DNA of 62,417 bases from Gemmatimonadota bacterium (GTDB taxonomy: Bacteria > Gemmatimonadota > Gemmatimonadetes > Gemmatimonadales > GWC2-71-9): contig QHTT01000099.1 in NCBI GenBank assembly GCA_003220935.1, forward strand, positions 1-62,417, in the 5' to 3' direction. Of this stretch, positions 19,007 through 28,237 are shown in pieces (the first letter of the stretch is position 1; every line of letters begins with the position of its first letter). The notes beneath the pieces were generated by a model. It made no database searches and was not told where the DNA came from. It saw nothing but the letters and a program-made list of their open reading frames with translations. The translations under genes and the position numbers were made by a program.

Positions 19007-19210
19007 ACGGGCGGCCCGAGCCGGGACAGGTTGTTGTTGCGAGGCCGCACGAACTACGCCAACCACACGCTCGACGGGCGGGACGGCGTGTCAGGACGCA
19101 CCACGGCGCGGTGTTGCGCCAACGCCACGCGCGGATGGGCCGATGTGGCGGCGACGCACGGCTTTAGGGCGTTTTTGCGGCATGGAGGGGTGGAAATGCG
19201 ACAGGGCGTC

Positions 19211-21049
19211 TCACCCGAACACCTCCAGCGCCACTTCCACCCGCCCGAACGGCGCGCTCACCTGCACCCCTTGCACGCTCCGCTTCACCTGCTGGAACAT
19301 CTCGCGCGCGATCTTCACCCCCTCGGCGAGCGCCGCCTCCTTTCCTTTGTCCTGCGCCTGCCGCATCCGGGCCAGCACCGACTCCGGCACGGAGACCCCG
19401 GGCACCTCATTCGCGAGGAACTCGGCATTGCGCAGCGAGATTAACGGCCAGATACCCGCCACGATCGGGATCTTGAACTGGCCCACCCGCGCGAGGAACG
19501 CCTCGAGCTGCGCCGGATCGAACACCGGCTGCGTCACGGCGAACTCCGCCCCGGCGTCCACCTTCCACGCGAAGCGCGACAGCTCGCGGTCCAGGTCCAC
19601 GGCGCCCGGGTTCACGCCGACGCCGATCGCCCACCGCGTGGGCGCACCGATCGGGTTGTTGCCGGGGTCGAGCCCGTGGTTCAGCCGGAACACGAGATTC
19701 GTGAGCCCGATCGAGTCGATGTCGAACACCGCCGTGGCCTCAGGGTAGGGACCCATCTTGGGCGGGTCCCCAGTGATGATGAGGATGTTGCGCAGCCCCG
19801 CGGCGTGGGCGCCGAGAATGTCGGAGAGCATGCCGAGCAGGTTGCGGTCCCGGCAGCAGTAGTGGATCACCGTCTCGATGCCCACCTCGCGCTCGATCAG
19901 GATCGCGGACGGGAGCACGCCCATGCGGCTCTGGGCCCGCGGGCCGTCGGGGACGTTCACGGCGTCCACGCCGGCCGCCTTGAGCGCGCGGCACTGCTCG
20001 AGCATCGGGGTCGCGTCCACCCCCTTGGGGGGGACGATCTCGACCGAGGTCACGAGCTCGCCGCGCGCGATTTTGGCGCCCCAGCGCGAGCGCTGCACCA
20101 GCGGCACCGCCTCCGCACCCGCGGGCGCGCGGATCTCCGCCCGGGACACCACCACCGGCGGGTGGCGGGGCACGACGCTCGCCACGTAGTCGCGGATCTT
20201 CTTGATGTGTTCGGGCGTGGTACCGCAGCAGCCGCCGACGAGGCGGGCGCCGGCTTCGATCATCCGTCGCGCGTAGCTCGCCATGTACTCGGGGGAGGCG
20301 AGATAGATCTTGCGGTCGCCCACGTCGCGTGGCAGCCCCGCGTTGGGCACGCCCGAGATGGGACGGTCGGTCACCTTCACCATCTTCTCGACCGCCTCGA
20401 GCACCCCGGCGGGCCCCACCGAGCAGTTCACACCGATCACGTCCGCGCCCCATTCGGTGAGCTGCTTTGCGAACGTCTCGGGCCCCGTGCCGTAGTGGGT
20501 GAGGCCGTCGTCGCCGATCGTCATCTGCGCGATGACTGGGAGGTCGGAGCGGCTCCGCACGGCGCGCAGCGCCGCGTGAATCTCGTCCATGTCGGAGAAC
20601 GTCTCGAGGATGAATCCGTCCACGCCGCCCGCGAGCAGCCCGTCCACCTGGCGGGCGAAGTGGGCGCACGCCTCTTCGCGCGCCAGCGCCCCGAACGGCT
20701 CGATGCGCACGCCCAGTGGCCCGATCGCCCCCACGACGCTGGCGTGCCCCCCGGCGGCGTTGCGTGCCAGTTCGGCCGTCGCCTGGTTGATCTGCTCTGT
20801 GTCGTCCGCCAGGCCGTAGCTGCGCAGCTTCACCGGATTCGCCCCGAAGGTGTTGGTCTCGAGGATCTCGGCGCCGGCGCGCACGTAGGCCTCGTGCACC
20901 TCCTGGACGAGCTTCGGCTGCTTGCGGCTCAGCTCGTCGTAGCAGACGTTCAAGAAGAAGCCCTTGCTGTACAGCATGGTGCCCATGGCCCCGTCCAGCA
21001 CGTGGACGCGGCCGTCGTCCAGCAGCTTTCGCAGCGTCACCTCACTCAC
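19211..21049 (-). CDS. Bifunctional homocysteine S-methyltransferase/methylenetetrahydrofolate reductase
   Basis: 612 aa fusion. Residues about 1-300 are a homocysteine methyltransferase barrel: LDGAMGTMLYSKG, ETNTFGANPVKL, NCSVGPAG and the zinc-binding cysteine pair in GGCCGTTPEHI. Residues about 325-612 are a MetF-like reductase: TSVEIVPPKG, HYCCRDRNLLGM, IITGDPPKMGPYP and TQPVFDP. Together they make 5-methyl-THF and use it to methylate homocysteine to methionine, as in Bacillus YitJ-type proteins. I chose the GTG at 21047-21049 because it follows a purine-rich GGGGGAAGGG. An ATG 13 codons upstream would translate the dispersed 'gggaaggggga' repeat. Confidence 0.9.
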   Translation of the reverse strand: MSEVTLRKLLDDGRVHVLDGAMGTMLYSKGFFLNVCYDELSRKQPKLVQEVHEAYVRAGAEILETNTFGANPVKLRSYGLADDTEQINQATAELARNAAGGHASVVGAIGPLGVRIEPFGALAREEACAHFARQVDGLLAGGVDGFILETFSDMDEIHAALRAVRSRSDLPVIAQMTIGDDGLTHYGTGPETFAKQLTEWGADVIGVNCSVGPAGVLEAVEKMVKVTDRPISGVPNAGLPRDVGDRKIYLASPEYMASYARRMIEAGARLVGGCCGTTPEHIKKIRDYVASVVPRHPPVVVSRAEIRAPAGAEAVPLVQRSRWGAKIARGELVTSVEIVPPKGVDATPMLEQCRALKAAGVDAVNVPDGPRAQSRMGVLPSAILIEREVGIETVIHYCCRDRNLLGMLSDILGAHAAGLRNILIITGDPPKMGPYPEATAVFDIDSIGLTNLVFRLNHGLDPGNNPIGAPTRWAIGVGVNPGAVDLDRELSRFAWKVDAGAEFAVTQPVFDPAQLEAFLARVGQFKIPIVAGIWPLISLRNAEFLANEVPGVSVPESVLARMRQAQDKGKEAALAEGVKIAREMFQQVKRSVQGVQVSAPFGRVEVALEVFG

Positions 21050-21253
21050 CCTTCCCCCTTCCCCTTTTCCCCCTTCCCCGGAATTCAAAGCCCGTGGCAG
21101 CGCGAAAGCCGCAACGGGCAGGCCTTTTAGCGGATTGTTTTACGTGGCCGCAATACGCCGCAAATCACCACGGAATCGGTTGTAACCCGGAATCTAGAGC
21201 AACGCGGCCGAGCCGCAACCCGTATCTTTTCACACCCCACATTGGAGCCAGGC

Positions 21254-22081
21254 GTGACGCTCGCCGCGCTGCATCCTCAAATCGTGCACTTCGTGATCGC
21301 CTTGCTCTTCATGGGCGTGGTGCTGCGCTGCGTTTCCCTGACGGGCAGGGCCGCGTTCACGGGGCCCGCCGCGGCGGTCCTGCTCCTGGTGGGGACCGTC
21401 GCCGCCGTGCTGGCGGTGCAGTCGGGGACGGGGGCGCACGGGCCGGTCGAGCGCGTGCCCGGCGCGCGCGCCGCGGTGATGTACCACCAGAAGTGGGGCG
21501 AGCGCACCCGGAACATCTTCTTGGTCGTGGCGGCGTTGGAGATCGCGGCGCTCGCCCCCGCGGTGAGCCGCTGGCGCCGGTGGGTCCTGGCGGCGTCGGC
21601 CGTCGTGGGGCTGGGTGGCACGGTCTCGTTATACCAAGCGGCGGACCGGGGCGGCGATCTGGTATACGCCTACGCCGGCGGTGTGGGGATCCGCTCGGGT
21701 GATCCCGCGGACGTCGACCGGTTGCTCGTGGCGGGGCTCTATCACGAGGCGATGCTCGAGCGTAAACAGGGAAAGCCCGGTGAGGCGGCGCAGCTGATCG
21801 GGCAGCTCGCGCAGCGCTATCCGGAGGACACGGCAGTCCGGCTGCTCGCGGTCGAGTCGCTGATCGTCGACAAGCAGGACGGGAAGGCGGCGCTCACCGC
21901 GCTGAAACAGTTCGCGCCGGGGTCGGACAGCCGGTTCCTGCGGTTCCGGGTCGGGCTGCTCCGCGCCGACGCCTTCGCCGCGGCGGGGATGTCGGACTCG
22001 GCGAGGATCGTGCTGCAGGCGATGTCCGCAGAGTTCGCGGGCAATCGGGCGATTCAGGATCGGCTGGCAAAGCTGAAGTAG
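21254..22081 (+). CDS. DUF2231 membrane protein with C-terminal helical-repeat domain
   Basis: 275 aa. The N-terminal 140 residues hold about four membrane helices and the DUF2231 start LAALHPQIVHFVIALLFMG. The C-terminal half is soluble and TPR-like (LYHEAMLERKQGKPGEAAQLIGQLAQRYPED ...). GTG at 21254 follows a GGAG at 21244-21247. It ends just before the first copy of the cydA 5' end, so in the ancestral order it probably headed a DUF2231-cydA-cydB operon. Function unknown; such proteins often accompany haem or copper oxidases. Confidence 0.75.
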   Translation: MTLAALHPQIVHFVIALLFMGVVLRCVSLTGRAAFTGPAAAVLLLVGTVAAVLAVQSGTGAHGPVERVPGARAAVMYHQKWGERTRNIFLVVAALEIAALAPAVSRWRRWVLAASAVVGLGGTVSLYQAADRGGDLVYAYAGGVGIRSGDPADVDRLLVAGLYHEAMLERKQGKPGEAAQLIGQLAQRYPEDTAVRLLAVESLIVDKQDGKAALTALKQFAPGSDSRFLRFRVGLLRADAFAAAGMSDSARIVLQAMSAEFAGNRAIQDRLAKLK

Positions 22082-22278
22082 CTATTTTGGGGAGGCCATG
22101 CCCGACCTCCTCGCCGCCCGCTCGCAGATGGGCGTCTCGCTCGCGTTCCATATCATTTTCGCCGTGGTGGGCATCGCCATGCCGGTGATGATGGTCGTCG
22201 CGGAGCGCCGCTGGCAGGTGACGGGCCACGCGATCTACTTGGACTTGGCGAAGCGCTGGGCCAAGGGCACCGCGATCC
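22080..22278. repeat. 199-bp direct repeat, copy 1 (cydA 5' end)
   Basis: Identical base for base to 28238-28436 (offset 6158). It covers the ribosome-binding site (TTTTGGGGAGG) and the first 60 codons of cydA. It is far too long for a transposon target-site duplication. Together the two copies bracket a 5959-bp accessory block. Confidence 0.95.
22098..22278 (+). pseudogene. cydA: cydA 5' fragment (truncated first copy)
   Basis: The first 60 codons of cytochrome bd subunit I, including the haem-ligand histidine in SLAFHIIF, identical to the start of the copy at 28256. After base 22278 the reading frame runs on by chance into foreign sequence (PLQIIGLADRERVGG ...) that belongs to a truncated antitoxin gene. 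The fragment cannot make a functional oxidase subunit. It retains the native upstream context behind the DUF2231 gene. Confidence 0.9.
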
Positions 22279-22430
22279 CGCTGCAGATCATCGGCCTCGC
22301 GGACCGAGAGCGGGTTGGCGGGCCCGCCTACGACGTGGCGCGCGAGCACGACCGGTTCCTCGCCGACAGTGAGCAAGCGAGCTGGGCGCGGGGGCAGAGA
22401 GCCCGGCGGCCGCGGCGCCGTGGCCGCTGA
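22279..22430 (+). pseudogene. Antitoxin-like gene, 5' end lost at the junction
   Basis: Fifty codons, open from the junction to TGA at 22428-22430, encoding a charged peptide (ADRERVGGPAYDVAREHD ... RRPRRRGR). It overlaps the GTG start of the PIN-domain toxin by 11 bases, the usual arrangement of VapBC modules, so I read it as the C-terminal half of the antitoxin. The N-terminal DNA-binding part is missing because the block begins here. The family cannot be named from what is left. Confidence 0.5.
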
Positions 22431-22830
22431 GATCTTCGTCGATACCAGCGCGTGGTTCCCGTTGGCCGTGCGCGGCGATCGGGCGCACGGCGCCGTGGCT
22501 GAGGCGCTGCGCGAGCGCATACGCCGCGGTGCGCGCGTGGTCACGACGAACCTGGTCGTCGCGGAGACGCACGCCCTGCTGTTGCGGCGGACCACCCGAG
22601 CCGCCGCGCTCGCCTTCGTCGCCCACGTCGGCCGGCCGCCGAATGTCCTCCTGTACAGCACCCCGGAGCTCGAGGCACAGGCTGTGACCGACTGGCTCGA
22701 GCGCTACGACGATCAAAACTTCTCGTTCACGGATGCAGTAAGCTTCGCGGGGATGGCCGAGCGGGGGATTACAGACGCGCTGACGCTCGATGGCCATTTC
22801 GCAGCGGCGGGGTTCCGCGTGGTGCCGTAA
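22420..22830 (+). CDS. PIN-domain ribonuclease toxin, VapC-like
   Basis: 136 aa. The PIN-domain acidic residues are visible: the first Asp in EIFVDTSAWFPL, a Glu in TTNLVVAETHALL, and two Asp in FSFTDAVSFAGMAERGITDALTLD with the terminal DGHFAAAGF. VapC-type toxins cleave tRNA or rRNA and are neutralised by an antitoxin encoded just upstream. Here that antitoxin gene is cut by the repeat junction, leaving the toxin apparently intact but orphaned. The GTG at 22420 is chosen for the overlap with the antitoxin stop. Confidence 0.85.
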   Translation: MAAEIFVDTSAWFPLAVRGDRAHGAVAEALRERIRRGARVVTTNLVVAETHALLLRRTTRAAALAFVAHVGRPPNVLLYSTPELEAQAVTDWLERYDDQNFSFTDAVSFAGMAERGITDALTLDGHFAAAGFRVVP

Positions 22831-23040
22831 CCCCCTGTGGTCTTCACCCCCTGTCCCCTTCTCCCCGTAAGTCCCTCAAGTCCTCACCCCCTGTCCCCCT
22901 CTCCCTTCGGAGAGGGGGGACGACGGTCGCATTGAGTTTCCCCTCTCCCGAAGAGCCTGCCCTGAGCGCAGCGAAGGGGAGAGGGGATCAAAGGGGTGAG
23001 GACCGGAACGGAGAGGGGTGATCGCGTCGTCCAACCTTGC
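22831..23040. repeat. Cluster of G/C-rich hairpins and REP-like sequence
   Basis: The region has no gene. It holds a perfect 10-base stem with a CTTC loop (22895-22918, CCCCCTCTCC/GGAGAGGGGG). A second inverted repeat at about 22941-22986 flanks GAGCCTGCCCTGAGCGCAGC, a widespread interspersed repeat type. Several 'cctcaccccctgtcccc' direct repeats are also present. The hairpins may terminate transcription from the PIN gene and from the convergent gene at 23044. Confidence 0.7.
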
Positions 23041-23043
23041 CCT

Positions 23044-23937
23044 TCACCTCAGAAGGCGTAGACTCCCCAGCGGACTCACCTCGAGGTGCGGAGTAGGGTC
23101 CACGCCGAAGTCGAAGCGGATGAAGCGATCGAACAGCGGGGTCTTTCGGTACCGGGGGTACGCGACCGTTGACTTGCCGAGTGACGGCGCGGACTCGAGC
23201 AGGCAATAGTCAGGGAGAATCTCCAGGAATCGACGCAACAGAAGCTCGAGCGGACCGGGCACGACCCGGAACCCGGGCGCACGGGCGGCACGGCCACCCA
23301 AGCGCGTGAGCCGCCTGGTCTCCGCGGCGAGCACGGTTCGCGGAAGGAGGAGCCGCAAGAGATCTTCGGTCTGCCACCAGGCGTCTCCGACCTGCCCGAT
23401 GACCCAGAGGGAATACGCCGAGTGCCGGTGGATCTCGGGCGCGGGGTCCTCGGGATCCGAGCGGGCGTGATCAAAGTCGCGAAAGTAAGCCCGGAACATG
23501 CGCGCGAAGAGCCAAGCCGCGCGCTGCTGCCCTAGTGCGCCTGCGGTGTCGACCGTCGGCAGGAACACCCCGTCCCCACGCTCCATTAACCCCAACCGCT
23601 CGAGCACGAGGCGCATGATTCGCACGGGCTGCACGTCGCCTTCCCGGAGGTCGGCCCGGAATTCCGCTCGCACCCGTGCCCCGTAGTCAGGGGCACCCCA
23701 ACGCAGAATGTCGAGCAGGCGATCTAGCGCCTCGTGGGCGAGGGCGCCGTCTGACGTCGCCGGGAGTGCCCCCGCCTCGAGCAACGTAGCGAGGAATCGG
23801 CGCGCGTTCTCAAGGGCGAGAGACGACTCGAGCTCTCGAGGTGTTAAGTCCTCGCTCAGGAGGAGGGGGCCCCTGGTGAGCCAATCTCCGGTGAGGAGAG
23901 CGTCGAGCTGAGCGCCGGCGAGTGAGCCGCTGCTCAT
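23044..23937 (-). CDS. Uncharacterised protein resembling pRiA4b ORF-3-associated proteins
   Basis: 297 aa, soluble, alpha-helical. The pattern NARRFLATLLEAGALPAT, ILRWGAPDYG, IMRLVLERLGLMERGDGVFLPT, RAYFRDFDHA, AYSLWVIGQVGDAWW and the ending YRKTPLFDRFIRFDFGVDP resembles hypothetical proteins found in or beside plasmid pRiA4b ORF-3 family genes. No catalytic motif is evident. It lies inside the 6-kb accessory block, which fits a mobile or defence-associated origin, but no function can be given. Confidence 0.6.
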   Translation of the reverse strand: MSSGSLAGAQLDALLTGDWLTRGPLLLSEDLTPRELESSLALENARRFLATLLEAGALPATSDGALAHEALDRLLDILRWGAPDYGARVRAEFRADLREGDVQPVRIMRLVLERLGLMERGDGVFLPTVDTAGALGQQRAAWLFARMFRAYFRDFDHARSDPEDPAPEIHRHSAYSLWVIGQVGDAWWQTEDLLRLLLPRTVLAAETRRLTRLGGRAARAPGFRVVPGPLELLLRRFLEILPDYCLLESAPSLGKSTVAYPRYRKTPLFDRFIRFDFGVDPTPHLEVSPLGSLRLLR

Positions 23938-24052
23938 CGCGGTACCACGCTCCTCACGGTTCTAGGACGCCGAAGCGCGGCGCCGCCCCCTGTGGAGCCC
24001 TGACGGCGTCCTTTACGTCGACGTCCGCGCCTCACGTCGAGATATTGAACGC

Positions 24053-25606
24053 TCAGGGCCCGCACGGCATCACGATGATGGCCAGTCCCGCGGCACGTGC
24101 ACACCTGCCATGCGGGGGTCTCCACGCGCGTGGCTCGCGCGCTGCGGGGAGCGCCAAGGGCGCGAGTCGATCGTCGCCGGCAGGCGACGCATCCGCCACT
24201 GCGGCCGCCCCGTTTGCGCCGGGGCGCGCCCGCGGATTCCACCGCGGATGGAATTTCGGCTCGGGACCGGACGTGATCGGGTGCATGCCGCTTCCATCCG
24301 GGTTCATCACCCAGATCTGCTGCTCTCCGCCGCGCTGCGAGTAGAAGGCGATGCGAGTGCCGTCCGGCGACCAGCGGCCGTCGCCGGCGGCGTCGGGGAT
24401 CGGCGTGAGCGCCGTCAACCCGGTGCCGTCGCGGTTCACGCGCTGGATGCTATAGCCCCCCGCGCCGTCATACGTCGCTAAGACCAGCCGGGCCCCGTCC
24501 GGCGACCAGGCGAAGTCGAACGATACCAGCCCTGGCGTGAGGCTGGCCGCATTCGATCCGTCCACGCCGGCAATCCAGATGGCTTGGCCCCCGGCGAAGC
24601 TCTGGAACGCCACCCGCGCGCTGTCGGGCGACCACTCGGCGTGTTGAGCGCCGTCGGAATAGAGGACGCTGCGCAGCCCGGTCCCATCGAGCTTGACGCT
24701 GCACAGGTCCCAAATCCGGCCGAACCGGTCGCAGCTGAAGATGATCTGCGAGCCGTCCGGCGCCCACGTGGGGTCGAAGTCACGATGCAGCGTGTCCAGG
24801 AGAACCTTCTCCGCTGTGCCGTCGGCGCTGACCAGGTTCAGCCACGCGTGCTCGAAGGGACCGGACTGGTACGGGGTGCGGTGGAAGACGATCCACCGCC
24901 CGTCGGGGGACCAGTGAGGCTGCTCGTCCTGGTAGGGATGCGTCGTGAGGCGCCGGAGGTCACTCCCGTCGGCGCGCACGGTATAGAGATCGAGGTTGCC
25001 GTTGCGATCGGTTTCGAACAGCACGCGCGCGCCATCCGGTGACCAGTCCTGGAGATAGTTCCTTCCCGCCCCGGTCGTGAGCTGCACGATGCGGCCATCC
25101 TCGCCCAGATAGACCGCCTGGAAGTTGTCCGGTGTGACGGCCTCCTCGAACGCGACTGCTCCATAACAGGTGACGACGAACCGCACCGCCGCAGTATCGC
25201 CAGCCACGACCGCAGCGGACGCAGTGTCCGCGTTCGTGGCGCACTGGGGCGCGAGGCCGCTAAGCCGCAGCGCGTAGGAACCGGGCGGGACGGAGGCCAC
25301 GGTGGTCGGGGTGTTGGGCTGGAGCGTCACGCTGCGGCCGCCGAGCGAAGCCGAAAAGCCGTCCGGATCGGTCCCGTTGCCGTTCACGTTGACGACGACC
25401 GTGACGAAGCCCGTACGGGGCGCCGCTGGGGCGGGGGCGCCGGGCGTCTCGCCGCAGCCGATGGCGGACAGGGCGAGCAGGGCGGTTGACGTCGACCATG
25501 CTCGGCCACTCCGACGGCGGCTCAGGACCTGGCGACGCAGCTCACGGCGTTGCGTGACAGAAGGGGCGCGTCTCTTGGAACGGACTCCGTGGATTTCCGG
25601 TCGCAT
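24053..25606 (-). CDS. PD40/TolB-like beta-propeller lipoprotein
   Basis: 517 aa. A probable signal peptide ends in a lipobox-like IGC (LLALSAIGCGETPG). A PEGA-like beta domain (SLGGRSVTLQPNTPTTVASVPPGSYALRL) follows. Six or more PD40 repeats of the form WSPDG..IxF.(S/T)DR.G come next, from about residue 200 to 455, ending WVMNPDGSGM. The protein is probably anchored in the outer membrane or periplasm with a ligand-binding propeller. The last 60-70 residues are Pro/Ala/Arg-rich and unlike the family, perhaps read-through after a lost stop. The ATG at 25604-25606 is a compromise; the true start may be nearer the hydrophobic segment. Confidence 0.75.
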   Translation of the reverse strand: MRPEIHGVRSKRRAPSVTQRRELRRQVLSRRRSGRAWSTSTALLALSAIGCGETPGAPAPAAPRTGFVTVVVNVNGNGTDPDGFSASLGGRSVTLQPNTPTTVASVPPGSYALRLSGLAPQCATNADTASAAVVAGDTAAVRFVVTCYGAVAFEEAVTPDNFQAVYLGEDGRIVQLTTGAGRNYLQDWSPDGARVLFETDRNGNLDLYTVRADGSDLRRLTTHPYQDEQPHWSPDGRWIVFHRTPYQSGPFEHAWLNLVSADGTAEKVLLDTLHRDFDPTWAPDGSQIIFSCDRFGRIWDLCSVKLDGTGLRSVLYSDGAQHAEWSPDSARVAFQSFAGGQAIWIAGVDGSNAASLTPGLVSFDFAWSPDGARLVLATYDGAGGYSIQRVNRDGTGLTALTPIPDAAGDGRWSPDGTRIAFYSQRGGEQQIWVMNPDGSGMHPITSGPEPKFHPRWNPRARPGANGAAAVADASPAGDDRLAPLALPAAREPRAWRPPHGRCARAAGLAIIVMPCGP

Positions 25607-25819
25607 ACTGCGGAGGCTGTGCCGCACGAACCGTGCCTGACGTGTGACGGTCGAGTCGCGACCGAGGGGTAATCCGACCTTTGCCGGCGACATCAAAGTG
25701 CTGGCTACATCGACCGCTTCTATCCTGAAACGCTCGGTGCCGAGGGCTTGGCGCCCGACGGTCTAACACGTCGAAGGGCGAAGGCCGCGGGCTGTGGAAT
25801 CCTGATGAGCGGCAGCGCG

Positions 25820-26155
25820 TTAGTCGCTCGCGCGCACCTCGACATCGAACCCTATCCCAACGCCCAGCAGGAACTGCTCAACGCGTGCCAAGAACTTCCT
25901 CGCCTCTTCTGTTGGCCGGTGTTGGGCCGCCACGGTTATTCGTATCTCAGGTGACGCTGGGATCTTGGGCTCCTTCAGGCGGCTCAGCTGGCCGGACTCA
26001 ACAAACTCCAGGTATGTGTTGATCTTGTCCTGAAGCAAGCGGCTGTGGGTGTCCACGTCATCCCAGGGAAGATGATCTGCAATGACGAGCTTGACGACCC
26101 TGCTGTCGGGTCGCGCAGCCACGATGTCGATCTTGTTCCCTTCCGAAATGGTCAC
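25820..26155 (-). CDS. DUF6572-like protein, candidate immunity protein for the RHS toxin
   Basis: 111 aa from GTG 26153-26155. The sequence VTISEGNKIDIVAARPDSRVV, VIADHLPWDD, LLQDKINTYLEFVESGQL and EIRITVAAQHRPTEEARKFL matches the small alpha/beta DUF6572 pattern as I remember it. It sits 292 bases after the stop of an RHS gene with a nuclease-like C-terminal domain, on the same strand, the place where polymorphic-toxin immunity genes lie. The immunity role is inferred from position only. The 292-base gap (26156-26447) holds nothing that I recognise. Confidence 0.55.
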   Translation of the reverse strand: MTISEGNKIDIVAARPDSRVVKLVIADHLPWDDVDTHSRLLQDKINTYLEFVESGQLSRLKEPKIPASPEIRITVAAQHRPTEEARKFLARVEQFLLGVGIGFDVEVRASD

Positions 26156-26447
26156 GGGGGTTTCGCCTCTGTGTAGCCCCTGTCTGCTGTAGCCCCTGCC
26201 CGCGTGCCCCGATCCGCGTTCGCAGAACTCTTGGTTCCGCCGGGACACGTACTTTGCCTATAACTCTCACTGTCGTGCGCAGCGTGTCAACGACCATAAA
26301 GAGGACCGCGCCTCGGTCGCCCTAGGTTTTCCAGCGAGACGCCTCGAGCGACCGATCCGCCGTCTACCTCCACACTAGACGGCATTCGCAAACACTCGCC
26401 TTTTCGCGTGTCGTCTGACTTCGCACCCCCGACGCAACGAGGTGGCG

Positions 26448-28237
26448 CTAAGTGCAAATGGTCGGGGGACACTTTCTGACCACTTCCACCGGTGTCCGTG
26501 GAATCTGTGTTCCTCCAGGGACACCTGGTTTGCCTTTACCCTTCACCGTCGCTCCCTGTGTCTCAATCTGCGGATGAGCAGCGGTCTGACCCCGCGTAAG
26601 GCGTGCACTCGCAGACGACTTGCACTCAACACAGCGAATAGCGCCTTCTCGCGTGCCGACGATATCCATGCGTGTCCGGGCTCCGCCCGGGGTTTGAAGG
26701 GTTACCTCTCGGCTGACTGTCCAACCCTCCGCCTCCATCTGGGCAGCGACCAACTTCTCGAACGCCTTTCCCTGCGCGGCATACCCAAGAACCCTGCTAC
26801 TCCCAATGGGAACTTCGCTCAATACTTGTGTCGATGTCGGGAACCGTGCACCCAAGACCAAGGCGACCTGCCCCAAGAGGGCGCCGACAGAGCCGAATTC
26901 TGGGACTTCACAGCCGTAGCCGCTTTGGGAACCGCAACCGAATCCCTCAAGCTCCTGACTGACCAGTTCTTCAACGGCGGCCTGCGCCTGGTTGATCGGG
27001 TGCAGCGCCGCGCTCAGGCATGCGACAGGGTCACCCCCGGCGCCGCATCCAGGCTGTGCCTGCAACGGTGTCAGGTGTCGGCTCGCATCCACCTGCCGCC
27101 CGTCTGGATCGAACAGAGCTAGCGGATTGTCCAGCACGTAATTGTACGGCGACCACTCCGGGTGTTTCTCGCTTAGTGGATCCACGGCCGCCCACCGCGC
27201 CAGCGCCGGCATGTAGTAGCGCGCGCCGAAGTAGTCAAGCCCCGTCTCGGTATCCTGCTCCTTGCCGGTAAAGCCTTCCTTCGTCCCGCTCCCGAGCGTC
27301 CGCCCGGGCATGAGCACGCCCCAGGGGTCGAAGTCGTAGCTCTCCACGACCGTGACGCCCTGCACGACCGCCCGGGTGCTGCCGAGCAGGTCGGTGTGGT
27401 AGTAGCTCCGGTTGCCCGTGTTCGGCTGCCGGCCGACGACTTTTTCCTCCGCCAGAACGTTGAAGTACCACGAGACCGGTGTGCCAGCGGTGTTGACTGT
27501 GAAGACGCCCAGGGTGGCGGCGCCCTCCCGGAGATAGACCTCGGTGTTCCCCCCGCCCACCTGCTTCGTGATCCGCTGGCCCGCGTCGTCGTAGCGATAC
27601 GTCGTGGTCGTCCCGCTCCGGGTCAGGGACAGCGGCAGGTTCTGCGGATCGTACGTGATCGCGGTGAAGAAATACGGGTCAGGCGCGGTCTTGAGGTTCC
27701 CGTTCGGGTCGTAGGTGAACGACCCCGAGGCTGCCGCCTCGGCGTCCCACGCCTCGGACGACGGCGACCCCGGGGCGTTCTCCACGATGGTGTACAGCCG
27801 GTTCGAGCTACTGCCGATCCCATAGGACAGATCGTCAATGCGGGTGCCGTCTTGGCGATTGCGCTGGAGCCCCGTCACGTTCCCATTCCGGTCGTAGCCG
27901 ATCCAGGGCAGGTCGTAGTTCGGCTCGGTGACCCACGCGCTCCCGCTCCACCCCGAATAGTCCGCGCTCATGAGCCGCTGGAGCGCGTCGTAGGTGAACG
28001 CGTACTTGTAGCGCTTCTCCACATGGGGTGAGCCTGCGCTGTAAAACTCGGCCGAGGAGACGGTCCCGTTCGCGAAGAAGGCGTAACCCGCCGAGAGCGG
28101 CTTCTGACTCGGTGGGCGACAGAACCAAGCGGCTGAGGGAGCAGGCGCTCCCTCCCTCACCGAGGCAGTCTGCGCCGGACACCTCCCGGCCCCCGCAACC
28201 GCGACCCCCGTTGCGCTGAGAACCGAGCCGCCCGGAG
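26448..28237 (-). pseudogene. RHS-repeat toxin, 5'-truncated, with PD-(D/E)xK-like C-terminal domain
   Basis: The frame is open from the repeat junction (28237) to the stop at 26448. Counted from a possible GTG at 28158-28160 it encodes 570 aa. YD repeats (FTYDALQRL, GYDRNGNVTGL, FTYDPNGNLK, YRYDDAGQRI) lead to the RHS core ending DPLSEKHPEWSPYNYVLDNPLALFDPDGR. The variable C-terminal domain (from about residue 365) contains RMDIVG then VECKSS (Asp499, Glu512, Lys514), a restriction-endonuclease-like D-x12-ExK arrangement suggesting a DNase toxin. The large N-terminal part of a normal RHS protein is missing, cut by the junction. Confidence 0.8.

Noticed and set aside
21090..21119. Hairpin GCCCGT..ACGGGC upstream of the methionine synthase/MTHFR gene, checked as a SAM or SAH riboswitch
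   Set aside because: Only one short stem is present; I could not find the junctions or conserved loops of any SAM, SAH or cobalamin riboswitch.
26156..26447. Small open frames between the RHS and DUF6572 genes
   Set aside because: No ribosome-binding site, no recognisable protein and atypical composition.
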